Assembly: GCA_028684435.1 (NCBI GenBank) | Contig: JAQUFX010000012.1 | Span: 1-24,087 of the forward strand | Length of the DNA: 24,087 nt | Direction of reading: 5' to 3' | From: Bacilli bacterium | GTDB lineage: Bacteria > Bacillota_I > Bacilli_A > RF39 > UBA660 | Shown: positions 12,647-20,041 of the stretch, in pieces | How positions within the stretch are numbered: position 1 is the first letter of the stretch | How the letters are laid out: the number at the start of each line of letters is the position of its first letter | The notes under the pieces: generated by a model | Told to the model about the DNA's origin: nothing | What the model saw: the letters and a program-made list of their open reading frames with translations, nothing else | Database searches by the model: none | Translations under genes and position numbers: made by a program

Positions 12647-15058
12647 ATGGCTAGTTTAAAACCGCATTTTAAAATTGATAAGTATGATGATGCTAGATCT
12701 CATAATGATGCAATGATTATTGGGAATAAATATCGAATTACAATTCTGAGTGATATTTTAATTAGACTTGAATTTAGTGAAACAGGCACTTTTGAAGATC
12801 GTCCTACCGAATTAATAAAATATCGGAATTTTGAAATTAATCATTTTATAAAAAAAGAAGATGAAACTCATTTGGTAATAACTACTAGTTATTTTAAATT
12901 AGAGTATCAAAAAGAAAGACCTTTTATAGGTTCTAAAGTTAATCCTGATCAATTTTTAAAAATAACTTTAAATAATAGTGAAAAATTTTGGTATTATAAT
13001 CATCCTGAAGCTCGTAATTTTAAAGGAACGGGTTATAGTTTAGATAATGCTGATGGAAATCCTAATTATAAAAAAGGCTTATATTCAACTGATGGCTTTG
13101 TATCGATTGATGATTCGGAAAGTTTAATTTTTAATAAAGATGGTTCTTTAGGTAAAAGAAGTGACTCTAGAATAGATATATATGTCTTTTTATATCGTAA
13201 AGATTTTGGCCTTTGTTTAAGAGATTATTTTAGATTAACAGGAAAACCTTCATTAATTCCAAGGTATGCCTTAGGTATATGGTGGAATAAAGATTATCCT
13301 TATACAACTGAAGAATTAGAAGAATTAATATGGAATTTTAACAAAAACAAAATCCCTTTATCAATTATATTATTAAGTAAATACTGGCATATTTTATATA
13401 ATGAAGTAGATAGTGGGTTTACATTTAACTATAATTTATTTAATAATCCTAAACAATTAATAGATATGCTTCATAATAAAAAAATAAAAATTGGATTAAA
13501 TATTAATCCAATGGCAGGAATACATCCTGATGAACTTTCATATAAAAGATTTAAAGAAGCAGCTTTAATAGAAGAAGAGGGTATATTACCATTTAATGTC
13601 TTTAATAAAAATGTTTTAAATAGCTATTTAGATGTATTTATTAAACCACTAAATGATTTAGGTGTAGATTTTTATTGGATTGATTATTATAATTCAAATG
13701 ATTTAATGAGTTTAAGAGCACTTAATCATTATCATTATTATGACTATAAACAAAGTGAAGCTAAAAGAGGAATGATATTAAGTAGAAATGGATTGTTAGC
13801 TTCACATAAATATCCAGTTATATATTCTGGTTATACTAAAGTAAGCTGGAATAATTTAGACTTGCTTCCAGAATATAATTTAACTAGTTCTAATATCGGA
13901 ATAAATTGGATAAGTCATGATATTGGAGGATATTTAGATGGTATAGAAGATCCTGAGTTATATATGAGATTTATTCAACTTGGTACATTTAGTCCGATTT
14001 TAAGATTGAGTAGTGCTGAAAGTCATTACTATAAAAGAGAACCATGGTTATGGGATGCCCAAACTTTTGCTGTTGCATCTGAATATTTAAGATTAAGACA
14101 TAGATTAATTCCTTATCTTTATAGTGAAGGATATAAGTATTCTAATACTGGGCTTCCTTTGATTCAACCAATTTATTATCGATATCCAGAAATTTATGAT
14201 GAACCTTTATATAAAAATGAATATTATTTTGGAACGGAATTATTTATTGCTCCTATTACGAAAAAGAAAGACTTATTAATGAATCGTACTGTTCATAGAA
14301 TATTTTTGCCTAATGGTGTATGGTATGATTTTAAAACTGGTAAAAAATTTATTGGTGGTAAAAGGTATGTTTCCTTTTTTAAAGATGAAGACTACCCAGT
14401 CTTTGCTAAAAAAGGAACTATTGTTCCTCTTGCTATATTAGATGATGAAGACATTAATAATACTAATCCTCCAGCAAAATTAGAAATTCATATTTTCCCA
14501 GGTAGAAGTAATACTTATAAATTTTATGAAGATGATGGTATTTCTAGTTTATATAAAGATGGTTATTATTTAATATCAGATATTGATTATAATTATCAAG
14601 TTAATAATTTTACGGCCGTAATTAGACCTACTGATGGTAAAAGTGGTATTGTTCCAATTAGAAGAAATTATATAATAAGATTTAGAAATACTAGAAAAGC
14701 CGATGAAGTAATCTTATATATAGGTGAAGATAAGAAAAATTATGTAAAATCATATGTAGATGGAAATGATTTTATAGTTGAAGTAAATAATGCTTTAAGT
14801 ACTAAACAAGTTTCTATTAATTGTAAGGGACGAGATATTGAAATAGAAGCTGAAAGAATTATTAATGAAGATATTGATTCAATCATATCTGACTTAAAGA
14901 TTAAAACAAGTTTAAAAGAAAAAATAGCAGCAATAATATTTAGTGACGAAGAAATTAAAAGAAAAAGAATTGAGATTCGTAAATTAAGAACCAAAGGTTT
15001 AACTTCAAAACATATAAGAATGTTTATAAAATTACTTGAATATATTGCTGAAATTTAA
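12647..15058 (+). CDS. Glycoside hydrolase family 31 protein, acid/base residue apparently lost
   Basis: The start is ATG 12647 with GAGGGT (12635-12640) six bases upstream; an upstream in-frame TTG at 12593 has no ribosome site. The 803-residue product has the GH31 layout: N-terminal beta domain, (beta/alpha)8 barrel from about LARYALGIWW-like PRYALGIWWNKDYPY (~205), nucleophile motif VDFYWIDYYN (Asp346), and NIGINWISHDIGGYLDGIEDPELYMRF with FSPILRLSS and KREPWLWD, then the C-terminal beta domains (NGVWYDFKTG, YEDDG). Family members normally carry the acid/base Asp in a (Y/F)SGDT motif before SW; here it reads YSGYT, Tyr396 (TAT 13832-13834). No signal peptide, so cytoplasmic. The C-terminal ~45 residues are a charged helical tail ending RMFIKLLEYIAEI. 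It would be an alpha-glucosidase by family, but activity is doubtful. Confidence 0.9.
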   Translation: MASLKPHFKIDKYDDARSHNDAMIIGNKYRITILSDILIRLEFSETGTFEDRPTELIKYRNFEINHFIKKEDETHLVITTSYFKLEYQKERPFIGSKVNPDQFLKITLNNSEKFWYYNHPEARNFKGTGYSLDNADGNPNYKKGLYSTDGFVSIDDSESLIFNKDGSLGKRSDSRIDIYVFLYRKDFGLCLRDYFRLTGKPSLIPRYALGIWWNKDYPYTTEELEELIWNFNKNKIPLSIILLSKYWHILYNEVDSGFTFNYNLFNNPKQLIDMLHNKKIKIGLNINPMAGIHPDELSYKRFKEAALIEEEGILPFNVFNKNVLNSYLDVFIKPLNDLGVDFYWIDYYNSNDLMSLRALNHYHYYDYKQSEAKRGMILSRNGLLASHKYPVIYSGYTKVSWNNLDLLPEYNLTSSNIGINWISHDIGGYLDGIEDPELYMRFIQLGTFSPILRLSSAESHYYKREPWLWDAQTFAVASEYLRLRHRLIPYLYSEGYKYSNTGLPLIQPIYYRYPEIYDEPLYKNEYYFGTELFIAPITKKKDLLMNRTVHRIFLPNGVWYDFKTGKKFIGGKRYVSFFKDEDYPVFAKKGTIVPLAILDDEDINNTNPPAKLEIHIFPGRSNTYKFYEDDGISSLYKDGYYLISDIDYNYQVNNFTAVIRPTDGKSGIVPIRRNYIIRFRNTRKADEVILYIGEDKKNYVKSYVDGNDFIVEVNNALSTKQVSINCKGRDIEIEAERIINEDIDSIISDLKIKTSLKEKIAAIIFSDEEIKRKRIEIRKLRTKGLTSKHIRMFIKLLEYIAEI

Positions 15059-15064
15059 TATAAT
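15036..15064 (+). promoter_or_regulatory. Promoter of the leuS T-box operon
   Basis: TTGAAT (15036-15041), 17 bp, TATAAT (15059-15064), lying over the last codons of the GH31 gene. The transcript would start near 15071. Confidence 0.7.
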
Positions 15065-15069
15065 GTTTT

Positions 15070-15251
15070 TAAGCAAATGAAGAAAGAGTATTAGTAGACA
15101 AAAATATTTAAGAGAGTTAACAGATGGTGAAAGTTAATATATCTTTATTTATGAACTTGCTTTTGGATGTGATTGGGTAGCTTCATTACTAGCAAAAGAT
15201 CAAATTAAGGTGGTACCACGGTTTTTCGTCCTTAGAAAAACTGTGGTTTTT
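15070..15251 (+). promoter_or_regulatory. Leucine T-box riboswitch
   Basis: The T-box sequence AAGGTGGTACCACGG starts at 15207. AAGG (15207-15210) pairs with CCTT (15230-15233) to form the antiterminator, with UGGU in the bulge; U as fourth base would pair with discriminator A73 of tRNA-Leu. The competing terminator is CCACGGTTTTT (15216-15226) with AAAAACTGTGG (15236-15246), then Ts. In the Stem I region a GAA-CTT-GC context places a candidate specifier CUU (Leu) at 15156-15158. Uncharged tRNA-Leu should turn on the downstream membrane gene and leuS. Stem I boundaries are approximate. Confidence 0.9.
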
Positions 15252-15268
15252 AATTAGAAGGAGAAAAA

Positions 15269-15637
15269 ATGGAAAATTTAATGTTTTTTTTAATAACATT
15301 TATAATATTTTTTATAATATTTTTAATTAGTTATTTTATAAAAAGAAAAAAAGGAATTATAGGGGAGGCTAAAGAATTAAATTTACTGATATATTGGTTT
15401 AAATTAAAAAGAAAAGATTTAGATAGTGATAAATTAGTTTTAATATTTACTATTATTAATAGTTTAATTATTTCGATAACAGCAACAGTATGTACAATGG
15501 TTAAAATTAATTATGTTTGGCAAATCTTAATTGGATTTGTTATGGTTATGAGTTTAATGTATATTTCATATGCAACAGTAGGTAAAATTATTTTAATGAA
15601 AAGAGGAAGAAAAAATGGAAAACATTCAAAAAATTGA
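15269..15637 (+). CDS. Small membrane protein in the leuS T-box operon
   Basis: A 122-residue protein of unrecognised family. Residues 2-25 form a strongly hydrophobic N-terminal helix ending in KRKKG; a cytosolic-looking stretch (GEAKELNLLIYWFKLKRKDLDSDK) follows, then two more hydrophobic helices (~57-75 and ~82-103) and a basic tail KRGRKNGKHSKN. AGAAGGAG precedes ATG 15269. It is the first gene after the leucine T-box, so it should be induced by leucine starvation with leuS, and its last 23 bases overlap the leuS start, implying translational coupling. A link with leucine uptake or membrane quality control is possible, but nothing in the sequence shows it. Confidence 0.75.
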   Translation: MENLMFFLITFIIFFIIFLISYFIKRKKGIIGEAKELNLLIYWFKLKRKDLDSDKLVLIFTIINSLIISITATVCTMVKINYVWQILIGFVMVMSLMYISYATVGKIILMKRGRKNGKHSKN

Positions 15638-18443
15638 AAAAAAGTGGCAAAAAAAATGGGAAGAAGAAAAAATATATAAATTTGATTTAAATACAAACAA
15701 AAAAAAGTTATATTGTTTAGAAATGTTTTCGTATCCATCTGGTGCTAATTTACATATGGGGCATTGGTGGAATTATGGTGTAACTGATTCTTGGGCAAGA
15801 TTAAAAAGAATGCAAGGCTTTAATGTTTTTCATCCAATGGGATTTGATGCTTTTGGGCTTCCAGCTGAAAATTATGCTATAAAAACTGGTATTCATCCTC
15901 AAGATTCAACTAATCAAAATATTGCAACCATGGAAAAACAATTAAAAGGAATTGGTGCAACTTATGATTGGGATTATGAAATAAATACATCAAGTCCTGA
16001 ATATTATAAGTGGACCCAATGGATGTTCTTAAAGTTATATGAAAATAATTTAGCTTACAAAAAATTAGCTCCTGTAAATTGGTGTCCTGATTGTAATACT
16101 GTTTTAGCTAATGAACAAGTTATTAATGGGGAGTGTGAAAGATGTCACTCTACCGTTTTAAGAAAAAAAATGAACCAATGGTTTTTTAAAATAACTGATT
16201 ATGCTGAAGAATTATTAAATGACTTAGATAAAATAGACTGGCCTGAAAGAACAAAAACATTACAAAGAAACTGGATAGGTAAAAGTGAAGGAACCTATAT
16301 CGATTTTAAAATTGATAAATTTAAAGAATCTTTTAAAGTTTTTACTACTAGATCAGATACCTTATTTGGAGCTACATATTGTGTATTAGCTCCTGAACAT
16401 GATTTAGTAGATATTATCACGTCTAAAGATCAAAAAGCTAAAGTTGAAGCATATAAAATTGAAGCTTCTAAACAAAGTGAAATTGATCGAACTAGTATTA
16501 TTAAAGAAAAAACCGGGGTATTTACAGGTGCATATGCCATTAATCCTGCTAATAATAAAAAAATACCGATTTGGATAGCTGATTATGTTTTAGCTACCTA
16601 TGGAACAGGTGCTATTATGGCTGTACCTGCTCATGATGAAAGAGATTATGATTTTGCTAAAAAATTTAATTTAGAAATAATACCTGTTATTCAAAAAGTT
16701 ACTGGTATTAAAAGAGAAAATGAAAGTTTTAAAAAAAGTATAGTGGCTGTAGTATATGATCCGAAAGAAAATAAATATTTAACTATTAACTGGAATAAAT
16801 TAGGCGGACGTTTATTCATCGGTGGAACTATTAAAGATGATGAATCTCCAATGGATTGTGCTTTAAGAGAAATAAGAGAAGAAACTGGTTATATTAATTT
16901 AAAATATTTATATTCATCATTTCCAATTAATCATCATTATTATGCTTATAATAAAGAAAAAGCATATGAGATTGTATGTGACTTAGTATATTTTGAATTA
17001 ATAAATCATGATAAAGAAGATCTTGAATTAGATGAAGATGAAATAAATAATTTTTCTGTAGAATGGGTAATAAGTGAAATAATTGAAAAAGAAATAACTG
17101 ATGAATTACATAGCACAGCTTTTGAATTTAGAATAGAAAAACCTTATACTAAAGATGGTATCCATATTAATTCTGGTATTTTAGATGGTCTTAATATGGA
17201 AGATGCTATAAATAAAATGAATAGTTATTTAAAAGAAAAACATTTAGGAGAAAAAGCTATTACTTATAAATTAAGAGATTGGTTAACATCTAGACAAAGA
17301 TATTGGGGATCTCCAATTCCGATAATATACTGTGATAAATGTGGAACTGTTCCAGTTCCAGAATCTGATTTACCAGTAATACTTCCTTATAATGTTGAAT
17401 TTAAACCTGATGGAGCAAGTCCTCTTACTAAAAGTGAAGAATTTATGAATTGTAAATGTCCTAATTGTAATAGTGATGCTATAAGAGAAGCTGATACTTT
17501 AGATACTTTTGTATGTTCATCATGGTACTTTTTAAGGTATCCTAATGCTAAAAATAATGAAAAACCTTTTGAAAAGGAAATAATAAATAAAATATTACCA
17601 GTAGATAAATATGTTGGTGGTATAGAACATGCCTGCATGCATTTACTTTATGCTCGATTCTTTACTAAAGCTCTTCGTGATATGGGGTATTTAAATTTTG
17701 ACGAACCATTTAAATCTCTTGTCCATCAAGGTATTATATTAGGCTCTGATGGGGAAAAGATGAGTAAAAGTAGAGGTAATACAGTTCAGCCTGATGATAT
17801 AGTTAATAAATATGGATCGGATATCTTAAGAAATTATTTAATGTTTGGTTTTAATTATATTGATGGTGGACCATGGACTGATGATGGCATAATCGGAATT
17901 AACAAATATTATAATAAAATTGAAAGATTAATAAATAGTTATAATAAAAACACTTTATATAAAGAAATTTCTGAAATAGAAAAAGTATTACATAAAACAA
18001 TTAAAAGCGTTACTGAGGATGCTACTAATTTTGCCTTTAATACTTCTATTGCACGAATAATGGAATATACTAATATCTTAACTAAATATGAAAATGAAGG
18101 AATACCTAGATATTATTTAGAACAGTTACTTTTATTATTAGCTCCTTTTGCTCCTCATATTACCGAAGAATTATGGTGTAATAATTTAGGTAATAAATTT
18201 AGTATTCATAATATGGAATATCCTAAATATGATGAAAATAAAATCATTGAAGAATATACTGAAATTGGAGTTCAAGTAAATGGTAAATTAAGAGCTTCAA
18301 TCAAAATAACTGATTATATGACGGAAGAAGAAATAAAATCATTAGCATTGAAAGAAAATAATATAATTAAATATATTAAAAATTTAGAAATAATAAAAAT
18401 TATTATTATTCCTAAAAAGATTGTTAGTATTGTAGTAAAATAA
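15615..18443 (+). CDS. leuS: Leucyl-tRNA synthetase with inserted Nudix domain
   Basis: A class I synthetase charging tRNA-Leu. Visible: HMGH (residues 47-50), zinc-type cysteines NWCPDC..GECERC, the CP1 editing domain with TTRSDTLFGATY (244-255) and GTGAIMAVPAHDERDY (to ~345), a LTSRQRYWG segment after it, GGIEHACMHLLYARF, KMSKS (715-719), and the anticodon-binding and C-terminal domains with VNGKLRASI. Length is 942 residues against about 800-880 for the family; the excess is a ~145-residue insert (about 360-505) between the NLEIIPVI strand and the GIHINSG..DGL segment of CP1. The insert has a perfect Nudix box. ATG 15615 has AGAGGAAG upstream and overlaps the preceding gene. Regulated by the upstream T-box; terminator at 18437. 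Editing residues are intact, so the insert adds to, rather than replaces, proofreading. Confidence 0.96.
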   Translation: MENIQKIEKKWQKKWEEEKIYKFDLNTNKKKLYCLEMFSYPSGANLHMGHWWNYGVTDSWARLKRMQGFNVFHPMGFDAFGLPAENYAIKTGIHPQDSTNQNIATMEKQLKGIGATYDWDYEINTSSPEYYKWTQWMFLKLYENNLAYKKLAPVNWCPDCNTVLANEQVINGECERCHSTVLRKKMNQWFFKITDYAEELLNDLDKIDWPERTKTLQRNWIGKSEGTYIDFKIDKFKESFKVFTTRSDTLFGATYCVLAPEHDLVDIITSKDQKAKVEAYKIEASKQSEIDRTSIIKEKTGVFTGAYAINPANNKKIPIWIADYVLATYGTGAIMAVPAHDERDYDFAKKFNLEIIPVIQKVTGIKRENESFKKSIVAVVYDPKENKYLTINWNKLGGRLFIGGTIKDDESPMDCALREIREETGYINLKYLYSSFPINHHYYAYNKEKAYEIVCDLVYFELINHDKEDLELDEDEINNFSVEWVISEIIEKEITDELHSTAFEFRIEKPYTKDGIHINSGILDGLNMEDAINKMNSYLKEKHLGEKAITYKLRDWLTSRQRYWGSPIPIIYCDKCGTVPVPESDLPVILPYNVEFKPDGASPLTKSEEFMNCKCPNCNSDAIREADTLDTFVCSSWYFLRYPNAKNNEKPFEKEIINKILPVDKYVGGIEHACMHLLYARFFTKALRDMGYLNFDEPFKSLVHQGIILGSDGEKMSKSRGNTVQPDDIVNKYGSDILRNYLMFGFNYIDGGPWTDDGIIGINKYYNKIERLINSYNKNTLYKEISEIEKVLHKTIKSVTEDATNFAFNTSIARIMEYTNILTKYENEGIPRYYLEQLLLLLAPFAPHITEELWCNNLGNKFSIHNMEYPKYDENKIIEEYTEIGVQVNGKLRASIKITDYMTEEEIKSLALKENNIIKYIKNLEIIKIIIIPKKIVSIVVK
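16692..17129 (+). other. Nudix hydrolase domain inserted in LeuRS CP1
   Basis: Residues ~360-505 of LeuRS. SIVAVVYDPKENKYLTI begins a Nudix beta sheet, LGGRLFIGG precedes the box, and residues 404-426 match G-x5-E-x7-R-E-U-x-E-E-x-G-U at every defined position (G404, E410, R418, E419, I420, E422, E423, G425, Y426; bases 16824-16892). Downstream strands KAYEIVCDLVYFEL and FSVEWVIS fit the rest of the fold. The metal-binding glutamates are present, so hydrolysis of a nucleoside diphosphate-X compound is possible; the substrate cannot be told from sequence. The reading frame runs through both borders without a stop or shift. Confidence 0.92.
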
Positions 18444-18467
18444 GATAAATATAAATATCTTATTTTT
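18437..18467 (+). terminator. Intrinsic terminator after leuS
   Basis: AAAATAAGATA (18437-18447) and TATCTTATTTT (18456-18466) form an 11-bp perfect but AT-rich stem with a T-run, overlapping the stop codon. Confidence 0.75.
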
Positions 18468-18469
18468 AA

Positions 18470-18497
18470 TTTACAATCTGTAAGATTATGATATAAT
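18470..18497 (+). promoter_or_regulatory. Promoter of the DUF5684 gene
   Basis: TTTACA (18470-18475), 16 bp, TATAAT (18492-18497), 27 bp before the start codon. Confidence 0.65.
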
Positions 18498-18524
18498 AGT
18501 TACATAATAGTAGGTGAAGTAATA

Positions 18525-19337
18525 ATGGTGGATTTTGATATTGAATTAATAAAAGGTATTATATGTGGTTTAATAATTATATTTATCTTATTTATGATTA
18601 TATTTATAATTGGTTTAATGAAAGTTTTTGAAAAATGTAATAAACCAGCTTGGGCAGCAATAATACCATTTTATAATATGTGGGTATTATTTAAAATAGT
18701 TGGAGTACCGCCAATATTATCTTTAATTCCATTTATAAATGGAATTGTATATCTTTATGTTTTGTTCTTATTAGGTTCTAAATTTAATAAAAGTACTTTA
18801 TATAATCTAGGCTTAGTTATTTTAACTCCAATATTTATAATATTTTTAGGTTTTGATTCTTCATTTTATAATAAAACTAAAGAAGAAAATAAGTTAAAAC
18901 CAGATTTAATGGCCAAAGATCCTGTTTCAGAAGGTCAAGTTAATTTACTGGCACCTGATCCTATTAATACTATTCCTAATTTCTCTATATCTAATGAAGA
19001 ACCATCTATAAAAGAAATGCCTTCTTTAGAACAACAGCTTGAAATACCTAAAATTGATAATGTTGAAAAAATAGATATACCTAAAGAAGTAATTAAACAA
19101 AATTCCTCTATTCCTGATGCATTCGAAATGAAGCTTCCTAAATTAAAAGAAGAAATATTAACAATTGAAGAAGATATAATGGATAATCAAGAACAAGTAG
19201 AAGAATTACTAATAAATAAAACATCTATATTTAAAAATAATAAGACTCAAAAGTTTTGTTCTCAGTGTGGAAGTCCTAATGATGTATTAAATAAATTTTG
19301 TGTATCTTGTGGTTATGATTTTGAATCTTCTAAATAA
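18525..19337 (+). CDS. DUF5684-like membrane protein with C-terminal zinc ribbon
   Basis: A 270-residue protein. Three or four hydrophobic helices fill residues ~8-110, with the motif KCNKPAWAAIIPFYNMWVLFK followed by GVPPILSLIPFINGIVYLYV, which is the (K)AGKPGWAAIIPIYN pattern of DUF5684. An acidic, low-complexity linker (~115-245) with many Glu/Lys/Pro follows. The last ~25 residues, FCSQCGSPNDVLNKFCVSCG, form a double CxxC zinc ribbon. The biochemical function of the family is not established. ATG 18525 has AGGTGAAG upstream. It is a single-gene unit between the leuS terminator and the glyS promoter. The ribbon on a long tether suggests a cytosolic binding module, which is inference. Confidence 0.8.
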   Translation: MVDFDIELIKGIICGLIIIFILFMIIFIIGLMKVFEKCNKPAWAAIIPFYNMWVLFKIVGVPPILSLIPFINGIVYLYVLFLLGSKFNKSTLYNLGLVILTPIFIIFLGFDSSFYNKTKEENKLKPDLMAKDPVSEGQVNLLAPDPINTIPNFSISNEEPSIKEMPSLEQQLEIPKIDNVEKIDIPKEVIKQNSSIPDAFEMKLPKLKEEILTIEEDIMDNQEQVEELLINKTSIFKNNKTQKFCSQCGSPNDVLNKFCVSCGYDFESSK

Positions 19338-19346
19338 CTTTATGTG

Positions 19347-19374
19347 TTTACAAATTTGAAATAAATGTTATACT
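19347..19374 (+). promoter_or_regulatory. Promoter of the glyS T-box operon
   Basis: TTTACA (19347-19352), 16 bp, TATACT (19369-19374). The leader would start near 19381. Confidence 0.68.
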
Positions 19375-19380
19375 ACGTGT

Positions 19381-19497
19381 ATAATTAAAGCGATGAAATC
19401 CTTGGAAAAGAAAGAGCTATATAATAATGAAGGACACTGTTGAAGGTAGGGTGGACCGTGATAATATATCGCCCCTATAAGATATAGTGTTTTTTTA
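19381..19497 (+). promoter_or_regulatory. Glycine T-box leader, short and atypical
   Basis: The block GAAGGTAGGGTGGACCGTG (from 19442) followed by CGCCCCTA is a T-box antiterminator: AGGG pairs with CCCU and the bulge reads UGGA, whose A would pair with discriminator U73 of tRNA-Gly, matching the synthetase gene downstream. The usual UGGNACC bulge is one base short here (UGGACC). Only about 65 nt lie between the probable transcript start and the T-box, too little for a full Stem I/II/III set. GGA triplets at 19404-19406 and 19432-19434 are possible specifiers. CTATA/TATAG near 19475-19487 before a T7 run may form the terminator. Gly specificity is supported by the bulge and context, not by a proven specifier. 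Confidence 0.72.
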
Positions 19498-19513
19498 TTT
19501 AAAGGAGGCAAAT

Positions 19514-20041
19514 ATGAATGTTTTTATTGGTTTATCATCTAGTACTAAATTAAATATTAACTATTATAATTTAGCTAAAGAAGTAGGAACAATTTTAACG
19601 GATTTAAATTATAATTTAATATGTGGTAGTACTGAATTAGGGATGGCTAAAATAATTAGTGATATCTTTAATAAAAAGACATCAATAAACTTATTTATTC
19701 ATAATAAATATAAAAATGAAATAAAAGATTTAGATATAAATTATATCTTATGTGATAGTAATTTTGATCGTTTAAAAAAAATATATGAAAAAAGTGATAT
19801 TTATGTAATTTTACCTGGAGGGATAGGAACATTATCAGAACTTTTCGGTATATTGGAAGAAATACGTGATACTAATAAAAAAATAATACTATTTAACTAT
19901 AATTCGTATTATAATTATTTAATAGAGTTTATTGAAATGGGAGTAAAAGAAAAATTTATAAAAGAAAAAGATTATAAAGGAATAAGAGTAGTAAAAAATA
20001 TTGATGAATTTAAGAAAGAGGTTATAAATTATGAAAGATAA
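19514..20041 (+). CDS. LOG-family (lysine decarboxylase-like fold) protein
   Basis: The start is ATG 19514 with AAAGGAGG (19501-19507 region) just upstream; the frame also opens at GTG 19487, but that lies in the T-run of the leader. The 175-residue product has a Rossmann-like N-terminus (MNVFIGLSSS), the region GTILTDLNYNLICGSTELGMAKIIS, and the signature LPGGIGTLSELFGILEE (~residue 101), the PGGxGTxxE nucleotide-binding motif of LOG/YvdD proteins. Characterised members hydrolyse nucleoside 5'-monophosphates to free base and ribose 5-phosphate; the substrate here is unknown. It overlaps glyS by 11 bases and shares its T-box, so it is expected to respond to glycyl-tRNA charging. The SSS and STELG elements replace the GSG and GGG-type loops usual in the family, so activity is uncertain. 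Confidence 0.8.
   Translation: MNVFIGLSSSTKLNINYYNLAKEVGTILTDLNYNLICGSTELGMAKIISDIFNKKTSINLFIHNKYKNEIKDLDINYILCDSNFDRLKKIYEKSDIYVILPGGIGTLSELFGILEEIRDTNKKIILFNYNSYYNYLIEFIEMGVKEKFIKEKDYKGIRVVKNIDEFKKEVINYER

Noticed and set aside
14740..17638. Minus-strand reading frames opposite the GH31 gene, the small membrane gene and leuS
   Set aside because: They lie opposite strongly supported genes, lack ribosome sites and have no recognisable domains.
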